Notes under the pieces: generated by a model
What the model was told of the DNA's origin: nothing
The model's database searches: none
What the model saw: the letters and a program-made list of their open reading frames with translations, nothing else
Assembly: GCF_000718785.1 (NCBI RefSeq)
Contig: NZ_JOCA01000012.1
Location: 1-64,000, forward strand
Length of the DNA stretch: 64,000 nt
Source: Streptomyces sp. NRRL WC-3626
GTDB lineage: Bacteria > Actinomycetota > Actinomycetes > Streptomycetales > Streptomycetaceae
Direction of reading: 5' to 3'
Part shown: positions 7,861-16,008 of the stretch, one piece after another
Numbering within the stretch: position 1 is the stretch's first letter
How the letters are laid out: each line of letters begins with the position of its first letter
Position numbers and translations under genes: made by a program

Positions 7861-8863
7861 CGAAGCCCTCCCCGGTCAGTGCCACGAACGCGTCCTCCAG
7901 CGAGGCCCGTTCGACCCCGAATCCGCGCACCCGGACCCCCGCCGTCACCAGGGCCGCGTTCACCTCGGCGAGGTCACGCCCGGGTACCTCCCCGGTCACC
8001 CGCTCCCCGTCCGCCACGACATCGGCGACCCCCTGCTCCTTCAGCAGCCGGGCCGCGTCCGCCGGGTCCGGGGTGGTCACCACCAGCCGGCCGCGGGCGC
8101 CCGCGGCCAGGTCGGCGACCGGGCCCTGGGTGAGCAGCCGGCCCCGCGCCATCACGGCGGCGTGGGTGCACACCTGCTCGATCTCGTCGAGGAGGTGGGA
8201 GGAGAGGAAGACGGTGGTGCCGTCGGAGGCCAGTTCGCGCACGAGGGTGCGGATCTCCCGCATGCCCTGCGGGTCGAGGCCGTTGGTGGGCTCGTCCAGG
8301 ACGAGCAGCCGGCGCGGCTGGAGCAGGGCGGCCGCGAGACCGAGCCGCTGCTTCATGCCGAGGGAGTACGCCTTCGCCTTCTTGCCCCCGGCGGCCGTGA
8401 GGCCCACCCGGTCCAGTGCGGCCAGGACGCGGATGCGCCGGGTGCGCGGGTCGGCGGTCGGATCGGCGGCGTCGTAGCGCAGGAGGTTGTCGCGGCCGGA
8501 GAGGAAGCCGTAGAGGGCCGGGCCCTCGATGAGGGCGCCGACGTGGGGCAGCACGGCGCGCGCGGAGCGCGGCATGGGGCGCCCGAGGACGTGCGCCGTG
8601 CCGGAGGTCGGCTCGATCAGGCCCATCAGCATGCGGATGGTGGTGGTCTTGCCGGAGCCGTTGGGGCCGAGGAAGCCGAAGACGCTGCCCGCCGGGACGG
8701 TCAGACACAGACCGTCGACGGCGAGCTGTCCGCCGCGGTAGCGCTTGGTGAGCGCGCGGGTGGTGATGACTCCCCCACCCGTGTGCTCCCCGTCCTGCTC
8801 ACTGGCGGACGCCTCGCCCATCGGCTCCCTCGATCCCTCCAGGGCCTTGTAGGGCCTTGTCAC
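7847..8863 (-). CDS. ABC transporter ATP-binding protein
   Basis: An ABC ATPase with Walker A GPNGSGKTTT, Q-loop near GLIEPTSG, signature SLGMKQRLGLA, Walker B RLLVLDEPTNGLDP and the H-loop in VFLSSHLLDEIEQ. It has the C-terminal extension typical of drug/antibiotic-type ABC-2 exporters. GTG 8863 overlaps the upstream stop as GTGA, the coupling pattern used throughout this window. ATG 8821, after GAGGGAGCCG, would give a 324-aa protein and is a good alternative. It energises the permease at 6991-7860; the LolA-like gene just upstream belongs to the same operon. Confidence 0.9.
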   Translation of the reverse strand: MTRPYKALEGSREPMGEASASEQDGEHTGGGVITTRALTKRYRGGQLAVDGLCLTVPAGSVFGFLGPNGSGKTTTIRMLMGLIEPTSGTAHVLGRPMPRSARAVLPHVGALIEGPALYGFLSGRDNLLRYDAADPTADPRTRRIRVLAALDRVGLTAAGGKKAKAYSLGMKQRLGLAAALLQPRRLLVLDEPTNGLDPQGMREIRTLVRELASDGTTVFLSSHLLDEIEQVCTHAAVMARGRLLTQGPVADLAAGARGRLVVTTPDPADAARLLKEQGVADVVADGERVTGEVPGRDLAEVNAALVTAGVRVRGFGVERASLEDAFVALTGEGFDVAG

Positions 8864-10089
8864 TTACCCGCGTCGGCGGCCTTCACGAGCGCGTCCTTGG
8901 TGACCGTGCCCACGTAGACCTTGCCGTCCTCGGTGATCAGGGCGTTCACCAGGCGGGTGCTGAACACCGTGCCGGTGCCGAAGTCGCCCTTGACCTCGTC
9001 GCCGAGGGAACCGAGGAAGCCGCCGAGGTCACCGCCGGGCCCGCCCGTCCCGCCGGTGGGCAGGCCGCCCTCGCCGCCGGTGTCGAGGACGGCGACGGAG
9101 TTCCAGCCCTCGCCGAGCATCTTCAGCCCGTCGAGCCCCTTGCCCAGGTCCTCTTCGGACTTCGGGCCCCGCTCCGGCTTCCCGGAGTGCTCCCGGCCCT
9201 TGGCCGGCGCGTCGTCCTCGGTCACCTTGGCGCCCTTGGGCGGGGTGAAGTCGAACGTCGACGCGGACGGCTTGTCGAAGCTCACCTGGGTGAAGCCGAC
9301 GTCCACGACGGCCGCGCCCCCGCTGGACGGGGTGAGCGTGAACTTCAGCGGCATCCCGGTCCTGTGGTCGACGGCGATGCTGATCGCGCCGACCGTGGAG
9401 CCGGACTGCTTCGGCTTGACGACCAGTTTGTAGGCGTCCCGGCCGGCCACCTGGGCGGTGCCGTCGACGGTCACCGACGTGGTGTCGTCGACCGACTTCA
9501 GCGCCTGTTCGGCGAAGTCCTTCGGGGTGGCCGGGGGCCGCTGCTCCCGGTCCTCGCCGGACGCGTCGACGGTGCCGTGGTAGACCTCGTTGGAGCCGCT
9601 GTCGTAGCCCCAGACGTCCTCGCCGTTGTGGATCAGGCTGTACTCGGCGGCGTTCTCCAGGAGCGACAGCTTCTGCCGGTCCGGGCCGTCGGCCGCGACG
9701 CGCAACGTGTGCGTGCCGGACGCCAGTTCGGTGAGCTTGGCGGACGGGTCGGCCGAGGAGCCGCCGTCGTCGCCGCGCCCCATGGCGCCGGACGTGAGGC
9801 TGTTCTCCAGGCCGCCGAGGTTCGGCAGTCCGAGGTCCGTGGTGATCTTCACGGTGCCGGACAGCCGCTCGACGTCCGACTGCGCGATCTTCTCGATGAG
9901 CTGCGCGGCGGTGATCTCCGGCAGGTCGGGGTCGCCGGAGTCGGCGAGCGCGGGGACGAGCCCGATGGTCGCGGCCGCCACCCCCATCACGGTGACCGGG
10001 ACGACGTACCGTGCGGCCCTTCGCCGCCCCGTGCGCGGCTCGTCGACGTCCCCCGCGGTCGTCATGTCGTCGGATTCGTACGGTGCCAT
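8860..10089 (-). CDS. LolA/DUF2092-like secreted or membrane-anchored protein
   Basis: A 409-aa protein. A cytoplasmic N-terminus of about 25 residues ends in RRR, followed by one hydrophobic segment (YVVPVTVMGVAAATIGLVPALA). It is therefore exported or anchored by a signal-like helix. The outer part has the half-barrel pattern of outer-membrane-lipoprotein carrier-like proteins. LIEKIAQSDVERLSGTVKITT begins the fold, and REAYKLVVKPKQ-like and VDHRTGMPLKFTL strands follow (the actual text is RDAYKLVVKPKQ). A Gly/Pro-rich insert lies near residues 335-355. ATG 10089 has GGAGG at a proper distance. It is first in the operon with the ABC-2 exporter, so it may chaperone or receive its lipid-like substrate. 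Confidence 0.75.
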   Translation of the reverse strand: MAPYESDDMTTAGDVDEPRTGRRRAARYVVPVTVMGVAAATIGLVPALADSGDPDLPEITAAQLIEKIAQSDVERLSGTVKITTDLGLPNLGGLENSLTSGAMGRGDDGGSSADPSAKLTELASGTHTLRVAADGPDRQKLSLLENAAEYSLIHNGEDVWGYDSGSNEVYHGTVDASGEDREQRPPATPKDFAEQALKSVDDTTSVTVDGTAQVAGRDAYKLVVKPKQSGSTVGAISIAVDHRTGMPLKFTLTPSSGGAAVVDVGFTQVSFDKPSASTFDFTPPKGAKVTEDDAPAKGREHSGKPERGPKSEEDLGKGLDGLKMLGEGWNSVAVLDTGGEGGLPTGGTGGPGGDLGGFLGSLGDEVKGDFGTGTVFSTRLVNALITEDGKVYVGTVTKDALVKAADAGK

Positions 10090-10275
10090 GTGTGCCCTAC
10101 CTCCGTGGTCGGCGGCGGCTTCCGTCTCGTGTGCTCGCACCGGTCCCACCCTGAGCCGCCATTCTCACCCGAATCGGTGAGAAGTGGTGTGGTCCGTCGT
10201 TGTCCATCTGACCAAATCCGGCAGGCTCAGTCGTCAGACCCCGGACTCAACTCCGTGTACTGCTGCGGTATGACA

Positions 10276-10297
10276 CGGGGGACGGTTTCGTCCCCCG
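10276..10297 (-). terminator. Hairpin downstream of the polyprenyl synthase gene
   Basis: CGGGGGAC (10276-10283) pairs with GTCCCCCG (10290-10297), with a 6-nt loop. It lies about 35 bp beyond the stop of the minus-strand synthase gene, between it and the LolA-like gene. Confidence 0.65.
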
Positions 10298-10331
10298 CCC
10301 CGTAGGGGTCGGCGGGGAGGCCGGGGCCCGC

Positions 10332-11342
10332 TCAGCCCGCGCGGTGCACCACGGCGTCGCACAGCTGCACGAGCGCGGTCTTCGCGGCGCACTCCCGCAG
10401 CGGGGCCAGCGCCGCGCGCGCCTCCTCGGCGTAGCGCACGGTGTCGCGGCGGGCCTGCTCGAGCGCGGGGTGGGCGCGCAGCAGCCGCAGTGCCTCGGCG
10501 TGCCGGGTGTCGTCGGTGAGGTCGGAGTCCAGCAGCTCGCACAGGGCGATGTCCTCGGCCAGGCCCTGACGGGCCGCCCGTTCGCGCAGCCGCAGCACGG
10601 GCAGGGTGGGGATGCCCTCGCGCAGGTCGGTGCCGGGGGTCTTGCCGGACTCGTGGGTGTCGGAGGCGATGTCGAGGACGTCGTCGGCGAGCTGGAAGGC
10701 GACGCCGAGCCGCTCGCCGTACTGGGTGAGCACGTCCACGACCGTCTCGTCCGCGCCGGACATCATCGCGCCGAACCGGCAGGAGACGGCGACGAGGGAG
10801 CCGGTCTTGCCGCCGAGCACGTCCAGGTAGTGGTCGACCGGGTCGCGGCCGTCCTGCGGTCCCGCGGTCTCCAGGATCTGCCCGGTGACCAGCCGCTCGA
10901 ACGCCTCCGCCTGCACCCGTACGGCCTCGGGGCCGAGGTCGGCCAGGATGTGCGAGGCGCGGGCGAAGAGGAAGTCGCCGGTGAGGACCGCGACGGAGTT
11001 GCCCCAGCGGGTGTTGGCGCTGTCGACGCCGCGCCGCACCTCGGCCTCGTCCATCACGTCGTCGTGGTACAGCGTGGCCAGATGGGTCAGCTCCACGACC
11101 ACGGCCGACGGCACGACACCGGGCGCGTAGGGGTCGCCGAACTGGGCGGCGAGCATCACGAGCAGCGGACGGAACCGCTTGCCGCCGGCCCGCACCAGAT
11201 GCTGGGCGGCCCCGGTGATGAAGGGCACCTCACTCTTGGTGGCCTCGAACAGCCCCTCCTCGACAGCCGTCATCCCGGCCTGGACATCGGCTTCCAGAGC
11301 CTGGTCCCGCACGCTCAGCCCGAACGGCCCGACGACGGTCAC
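10332..11342 (-). CDS. Long-chain all-trans polyprenyl diphosphate synthase
   Basis: A 336-aa all-alpha isoprenoid synthase. The first aspartate-rich motif, DDVMD, is at residues 94-98 and the second, DDVLD, at 220-224. Also present are GKRFRP near the start for IPP binding, and GKT after the first helix bundle. It condenses IPP units onto an allylic primer in the cytoplasm. Length and motif spacing match heptaprenyl/nonaprenyl synthases that make the menaquinone side chain in actinobacteria. MenG, MqnC and the GGR-like reductase elsewhere in the window support that use. Exact chain length cannot be read reliably. It is monocistronic, with a terminator 35 bp downstream. Confidence 0.9.
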   Translation of the reverse strand: MTVVGPFGLSVRDQALEADVQAGMTAVEEGLFEATKSEVPFITGAAQHLVRAGGKRFRPLLVMLAAQFGDPYAPGVVPSAVVVELTHLATLYHDDVMDEAEVRRGVDSANTRWGNSVAVLTGDFLFARASHILADLGPEAVRVQAEAFERLVTGQILETAGPQDGRDPVDHYLDVLGGKTGSLVAVSCRFGAMMSGADETVVDVLTQYGERLGVAFQLADDVLDIASDTHESGKTPGTDLREGIPTLPVLRLRERAARQGLAEDIALCELLDSDLTDDTRHAEALRLLRAHPALEQARRDTVRYAEEARAALAPLRECAAKTALVQLCDAVVHRAG

Positions 11343-11868
11343 GAGGGGTCTCCTGTCTGCTGGTGTCCACTGGCGGTTATACGGAATGTCGATAGGTCGC
11401 TGCCCTCACTCAAGTCAGCGTATCCGGTCATGTTTCGATCACCGCCAGCGCCCGACGTTACGGGCAGGGCGACAGGGGATCAGGAGCGGAGTGTTTTTGA
11501 TCAGGTGATCACAAGGGACATTCCCTGACATTCCCCTATGTACCGATCCACTCCTCGACCCGACCCTCGACCCGGCCCGCAACCCGCCTTCCGTCACGCG
11601 GACCATCCTGCCCGCCCTCGCGTCCGATTTGCCGCACATACAGAGCGAATTCCCTTTGGCGAGTAATGCGCTCACAGGTGATGGACAGTGAAGTGGCTCA
11701 CGCGCGAACCCGTACCCCCGTCACGGTCCGCGACACCCGTTCCCCCCGCCCCCGCAACCGAGTTGACCCTTGGCACCCGCAAAGGATCAAGCACCCCAAA
11801 AGCCCCATCTCAAGATCAAACGGCCTCATCCGTGAGGTCCGCACTTGTTCCCGACATGTGCTCTCGCA
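11343..11868. other. Intergenic region upstream of polyprenyl synthase and riboswitch
   Basis: No gene is visible in this stretch, which separates two divergent transcription units. It contains a doubled TGATCA palindrome (TGATCAGGTGATCA near 11498-11511) and a direct repeat ACATTCCC just after it. Promoters for the synthase should lie at its left end. I see no clear protein-coding frame; the short open frames here have no family features. Confidence 0.5.
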
Positions 11869-11874
11869 TACGTT
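11845..11874 (+). promoter_or_regulatory. Candidate promoter for the riboswitch-SLT transcript
   Basis: TTGTTC (11845-11850) and TACGTT (11869-11874) are separated by 18 bp. The predicted start near 11881 is about 10 bp before the first riboswitch helix, which supports the assignment. The elements are only moderate matches. Confidence 0.45.
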
Positions 11875-11891
11875 CCGGGCCTGCCGGGTGG

Positions 11892-12069
11892 ACGCCTGAT
11901 CCTGCCGCCGCCCGCATCACACCCAACGACATCCCGGACGGCAGGAGTGGGGGACCCAGGTAGGTCGCCGGGCCGGTCATGTGCCGGAACGGCTAGGGGT
12001 GAAGCCGTGCCCGCAGGGGCACGGCCGGGCACTCTCCCGCCCGAACCCGACAGCTCACCTCGCAGGCGT
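11892..12069 (+). ncRNA. ydaO/yuaA-type cyclic di-AMP riboswitch
   Basis: The closing helix is perfect: ACGCCTG (11892-11898) pairs with CAGGCGT (12063-12069). A second helix pairs TCCTGCCG (11900-11907) with CGGCAGGA (11939-11946). Conserved ydaO-motif blocks follow in order: GGGGGACCCAGGTA at 11950, GGGGTGAAGCC at 11996, then CTCTCCCGCCCGAACCCGAC and CAGCTCACCTCGCAGGC at the 3' end. In Streptomyces this riboswitch class controls wall hydrolase genes such as rpfA, and high c-di-AMP turns them off. The gene behind it here is a secreted transglycosylase, a good fit. P1 ends only 17 nt before the start codon, leaving no room for a terminator. Confidence 0.93.
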
Positions 12070-12086
12070 AGGAGAGGAACCCAGTC

Positions 12087-12560
12087 ATGCCCGCTTCCGC
12101 TCGTCACCGCCGTCTCGTCCGCTCCCTCGCCGTCGCCGGAACCGGCGTCGCCGTGGTCGCCCTGCCGCTGTTCGGTGCCACCGCCGCCTCCGCGGCCACC
12201 ACCGGCACGACCACGACCGCCGCCTCCGTCACGGCCTACCCGGACAACCTCGACGGCTGGATCCGCGAGTCGCTGTCGATCATGGCGCAGAACGGCATCC
12301 CGGGCAGTTACGAGAGCATCCACCGCAACATCATGCGCGAGTCCTCCGGCAACCCGTTCGCCATCAACAACTGGGACTCCAACGCCGCCGCGGGCACCCC
12401 GTCGAAGGGTCTGCTGCAGGTCATCGACCCGACCTTCGCGGCCTACCACGTGGCCGGCACCGCCTTCGACCCGTACGACCCGGTCGCGAACATCACGGCG
12501 GCCTGCAACTACGCGGCCGACCGCTACGGCTCCATCGACAACGTCTTCGGCGCGTACTGA
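12087..12560 (+). CDS. Secreted lytic transglycosylase (SLT domain)
   Basis: A 157-aa protein with a Sec signal peptide: arginine-rich start, hydrophobic core around residues 13-30, and a likely cut after an AxA within ATAASAA. The mature part is a minimal goose-lysozyme-like SLT domain. IMRESSGNPFAINNWDSNA holds the catalytic Glu of the ES motif, and SKGLLQVIDPTF is the GLMQ-type motif. PVANITAACNYAADRYG completes the fold. It cleaves glycan strands in the wall, probably in growth or germination. AGGAG 5' of the ATG is close to the riboswitch P1 helix, so translation may be gated by c-di-AMP. Its 3' end overlaps the convergent HAD gene by 37 bp. Confidence 0.9.
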   Translation: MPASARHRRLVRSLAVAGTGVAVVALPLFGATAASAATTGTTTTAASVTAYPDNLDGWIRESLSIMAQNGIPGSYESIHRNIMRESSGNPFAINNWDSNAAAGTPSKGLLQVIDPTFAAYHVAGTAFDPYDPVANITAACNYAADRYGSIDNVFGAY

Positions 12561-13393
12561 GCCACCCGGGGACCAGGCACCCCCGCCCCGCCGAACAGTC
12601 GCTCGAGGACGACGGCCACGCCGTCGTCCTCGTTCGACGTGGTGACCTCGTCCGCGACCGCCTTCAGTTCGGGATGCGCGTCGGCCATGGCGACACCGTG
12701 GGCCGCCCAGTCGAACATGGGGATGTCGTTCGGCATGTCACCGAAGGCGATGGTCCGCTCCGGGCCCACCCCCAGTTCCCCGGCGGCCAGCGCGAGCCCG
12801 GTCGCCTTGGTCACCCCGCACGGCTGGAGCTCCACCGTGCCGGGACCCGACATGGTGACCGTGGCCAGTGAGCCCACCACCGCCCGGGCCACCGCCGCCA
12901 GCTCGTCGTCCGACAGCTCCGGATGGCGCAGCAGCACCTTGCTGATCGGGCGGTCCCACAGCTCCCGGCGCCGCCCGACCCGCACCGCGGGCAGGGTCGG
13001 GTGCGGCATCAGATAGCCGGGCTCGATCAGCGTCAGCCCGTCGACCCCGTCCTGGTCGACCGCGGCGTACACCTCCCCCACCTCGGCCTCGATCTTGCCG
13101 AGGGCGGTCTCCGCCAGTTCCCGGTCCAGCGTGACCGACCACAGCAGCCGGTCCGCGCCGGCGTCGTACACCTGCGCGCCCTGTCCGCACACCGCGAGCC
13201 CCGTGGAGCCGAGGTCGTCCAGGAGCGCCCGCACTCTGGGGGCCGGCCGCCCCGTCACCACGAGGTGCCGCGCACCCGCCCGGCCCGCCCGCGCGAGCGC
13301 GGCGAGGGACCGGTCGGAGAGGGTGTCGTCGCCGCGCAGCAGCGTCCCGTCCAGGTCGGTGGCGATGAGTGAATACGCGGTGGGTGCGGCCAT
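12524..13393 (-). CDS. HAD-superfamily phosphatase (Cof/YidA type)
   Basis: A 289-aa cytoplasmic hydrolase. Motif I is DLDGT at residues 13-17 with the nucleophile Asp13. The motif II Thr lies in HLVVTGR. The motif III Lys is in SKVLLRHPELSDDEL, and motif IV is FGDMPNDIPMF. A C2-type cap between them places it in the Cof subfamily, which dephosphorylates sugar phosphates, FMN or similar small molecules; the substrate is not predictable. The last 20 or so residues are read from DNA that also encodes the end of the transglycosylase on the other strand. A start at ATG 13393 is well supported. Confidence 0.88.
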   Translation of the reverse strand: MAAPTAYSLIATDLDGTLLRGDDTLSDRSLAALARAGRAGARHLVVTGRPAPRVRALLDDLGSTGLAVCGQGAQVYDAGADRLLWSVTLDRELAETALGKIEAEVGEVYAAVDQDGVDGLTLIEPGYLMPHPTLPAVRVGRRRELWDRPISKVLLRHPELSDDELAAVARAVVGSLATVTMSGPGTVELQPCGVTKATGLALAAGELGVGPERTIAFGDMPNDIPMFDWAAHGVAMADAHPELKAVADEVTTSNEDDGVAVVLERLFGGAGVPGPRVAQYAPKTLSMEP

Positions 13394-13677
13394 GATCAGA
13401 GAATACGGACAACACGACCGTCCGATTCACCGTGCCCGCATCCGCTCGCTTCGGTGCGATTCCCCTTCCCTCGATGCCGGTCAAGGACCGTTTCGGGCCC
13501 CTTTCCCCGATTGCCTCGAACATGGTCCGCCGTCCGCCCCCGCCACGACGCGGTGCGAGAGGAAGCGCGGGTGCGCCACCACGCCGGCTCTGCCCAAGAC
13601 CGCCGTCGCACCCGTAACGTGTGGCACGGCCACAGACACGTGGAGCACCTGCGCACACGAAAGCGAGGCAGCACCCG

Positions 13678-14892
13678 ATGCCCCCCTTCGATGTACCCGA
13701 GGGCGATCCCTTCGGCCCGCACAACCTGCCGTACGGCGTGTTCTCGCCCCCCGGTTCGTCGGAGCGGACCGTGGGCGTCCGGCTCGGCGACCACGTCCTC
13801 GACGCCGGCGCCGCGGCACACGCTCTGGGCTCGCCGTACGCCTCCCTGCTCGCCCGCCCGAGCCTCAACCCACTGCTGGCGGCGGGCCGTACGGCCTGGT
13901 CGGACGTGCGGCGGGCGCTCACGGCGTGGGTGACCGTACCGGCGCACCGGGAGACCGTCGGCCCCCTGTTCCACCCGCTGTCCGAGGTGACCCTGCACCT
14001 GCCCTTCGAGGTCGCGGACTACGTCGACTTCTACGCCTCGGAGAACCACGCCCGGAACGTCGGCCAGATCTTCCGCCCCGACGCCGCCGACTCCCTCACC
14101 CCCAACTGGAAGCATCTCCCGATCGGTTACCACGGCCGCGCCGGCACCGTCGTGGTGTCCGGCACCGATGTCGTACGCCCCTCGGGCCAGCGCAAGGCAC
14201 CCGCGGACGCCGCACCGGTGTTCGGGCCGTCCGTCCGGCTGGACATCGAGGCCGAGGTCGGCTTCGTGGTCGGCGCCCCGTCACAGCTGGGCCGGCCGGT
14301 GCCGCTCGCCGACTTCCGCGACCACGTCTTCGGCCTCTGCCTCCTCAACGACTGGTCCGCGCGCGACGTCCAGGCCTGGGAGTACGTGCCCCTCGGCCCG
14401 TTCCTCGGCAAGTCGTTCACCACCTCGGTGTCGGCCTGGATCACCCCGCTGGACGCCCTGGACGCCGCCCGCGTCGCGCCGCCCGGGCGCACCCACGCAC
14501 TGCTGCCCTACCTGGACGACACGGACGAGGAGCCCGGCGGCTACGACCTGCGGATCACCGTCACGGTCAACGGCCACACCGTCTCCGAGCCGCCCTTCTC
14601 CACCATGTACTGGACGGCCGCGCAACAGCTCGCCCACATGACCGTCAACGGCGCCTCGCTGCGCACCGGCGACCTGTACGGCTCCGGCACGGTGAGCGGC
14701 CCCTCCGAACGGGAGCGCGGCTCGCTGCTCGAACTGACCTGGAACGGCCGCGACGCCCTCGAACTCCCCGACGGCAAGCGGACGTTCCTGGAGGACGGTG
14801 ACGTGGTGACGCTGTCGGCCTGGGCGCCCGGACCGGACGGCGTCCGCGTGGGCCTCGGTGAGGTCACGGGACGGGTGACCCCCGCGGTGTGA
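13678..14892 (+). CDS. fahA: Fumarylacetoacetase
   Basis: A 404-aa cytoplasmic enzyme of normal FAH length, catalysing the last step of tyrosine/homogentisate degradation: 4-fumarylacetoacetate to fumarate and acetoacetate. Active-site segments are visible: YVDFYASENHARNVG (metal Asp and catalytic His), the EAEVGFVVG strand with metal-ligand glutamates, and LLNDWSARDVQAWEYVPLGP (metal Asp). An N-terminal SH3-like domain covers about residues 10-100. I chose ATG 13678, after GCGAGG; the longer frame from 13621 adds 19 unrelated residues. No other tyrosine-catabolic gene is adjacent. The divergent neighbour is the HAD gene. Confidence 0.93.
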   Translation: MPPFDVPEGDPFGPHNLPYGVFSPPGSSERTVGVRLGDHVLDAGAAAHALGSPYASLLARPSLNPLLAAGRTAWSDVRRALTAWVTVPAHRETVGPLFHPLSEVTLHLPFEVADYVDFYASENHARNVGQIFRPDAADSLTPNWKHLPIGYHGRAGTVVVSGTDVVRPSGQRKAPADAAPVFGPSVRLDIEAEVGFVVGAPSQLGRPVPLADFRDHVFGLCLLNDWSARDVQAWEYVPLGPFLGKSFTTSVSAWITPLDALDAARVAPPGRTHALLPYLDDTDEEPGGYDLRITVTVNGHTVSEPPFSTMYWTAAQQLAHMTVNGASLRTGDLYGSGTVSGPSERERGSLLELTWNGRDALELPDGKRTFLEDGDVVTLSAWAPGPDGVRVGLGEVTGRVTPAV

Positions 14893-15069
14893 CCCGTCAG
14901 GCCCTCACCGATCCTCGCCGACCCCTGACCCGCACCGCCCCGCGCCGTCATAATCGGAGTGGGGCGGTGTGCGCGTTCGCACCGCACTCCCCCTGTACGC
15001 CCCCGCACCATCGCACGCCCCAGCACGCCCCGAAGCCGCCCTCTTCCGACAGGATCCGGAGCCCGTGGC

Positions 15070-16008
15070 ATGACCGTCTGCCTGCTCCTGCTGAGCGTTG
15101 TCGCCGTGACGGCCGCCGTGCCCGTCCCCCGGGCGCTGACCCGGGCCAAGTGGCCGGAACGGGAGCCGGTGGTCGCCCTGTGGGTGTGGCAGTGCCTGGT
15201 CGCCACCGTCCTGCTGTGCTGTGTCACCGCTCTCGCCCTGGGCGCCGCCGCCGTCTTCGGCACCGTCCGCGCCCAGCTCTTCGCCCCGGCCCCGCCCGCC
15301 GTCACCGCCGCGTACAACCTGTCCGCCGCCTCGCCCTGGACCGTGGCCCTCACCCTGCTGCTCGCCTGCGGCGCCGCGTGGACGACCGCCATGCTCGGGC
15401 GTGAACTGGCCGAGGCCCGTCGTCGGCGCACCCGCGCCCGGGAGCAGCTGCGCGAACGCGCCCCGGACCTGCCGGCCGGCCTGCCCCAGGCCCGCGGTCC
15501 CCTGCTGGTGCTGGAGGACGAGTATCCCGACGCCTGGTGGATGCCGGGCAGCCCGCCCCAGCTGATCGTCACCACCGGCGCCCTGCAGCGCCTCACCGAC
15601 CATCAGCTGGACGCCGTCCTCACCCATGAGCGCGGCCACGCCCGTGCCCGTCACGACTGGCTGCTCCACCTCTCCACCGCGCTGGCCACCGGCTTCCCCC
15701 GCATCCCCCTGTTCGCGCACTTCTGCGACCAGACCCACCGCCTGGTCGAACTGTCCGCCGACGACACGGCCTCCCGCCGCTGCGGCCACCTGACCACGGC
15801 CCTGGCCCTGATCGAGCTCAACCAGCACCGGGGCGTCCTCTCCTGCGCCTCCAGCCACCGCCTGCTCGGCGAACGCGTCGACCGCCTCCTCGCGCCCCCG
15901 CCCCGCCTCACCCGCCACCACCGCGCCCTGACGACGGCGGCGGCGGCGCTGGTCCCCTTGGTCCCCTTGCTGATCACCTTCGCACCGGCCCTGACAGCCC
16001 TGCCGTAA
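15070..16008 (+). CDS. M56-family membrane zinc metallopeptidase (BlaR1-like protease domain)
   Basis: A 312-aa membrane protein. Helices lie at about residues 1-20, 38-63, 90-108 and at the C-terminus. The zinc motif HERGH is at residues 186-190, with a downstream ELSAD (Glu227) as likely third ligand. This is the M56 pattern of BlaR1/MecR1, without an external sensor domain. In Streptomyces such proteases often sit next to a BlaI-type repressor; none is visible here. ATG 15070 precedes the first helix directly. It may cleave a repressor elsewhere, but that is an inference. Confidence 0.85.
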   Translation: MTVCLLLLSVVAVTAAVPVPRALTRAKWPEREPVVALWVWQCLVATVLLCCVTALALGAAAVFGTVRAQLFAPAPPAVTAAYNLSAASPWTVALTLLLACGAAWTTAMLGRELAEARRRRTRAREQLRERAPDLPAGLPQARGPLLVLEDEYPDAWWMPGSPPQLIVTTGALQRLTDHQLDAVLTHERGHARARHDWLLHLSTALATGFPRIPLFAHFCDQTHRLVELSADDTASRRCGHLTTALALIELNQHRGVLSCASSHRLLGERVDRLLAPPPRLTRHHRALTTAAAALVPLVPLLITFAPALTALP

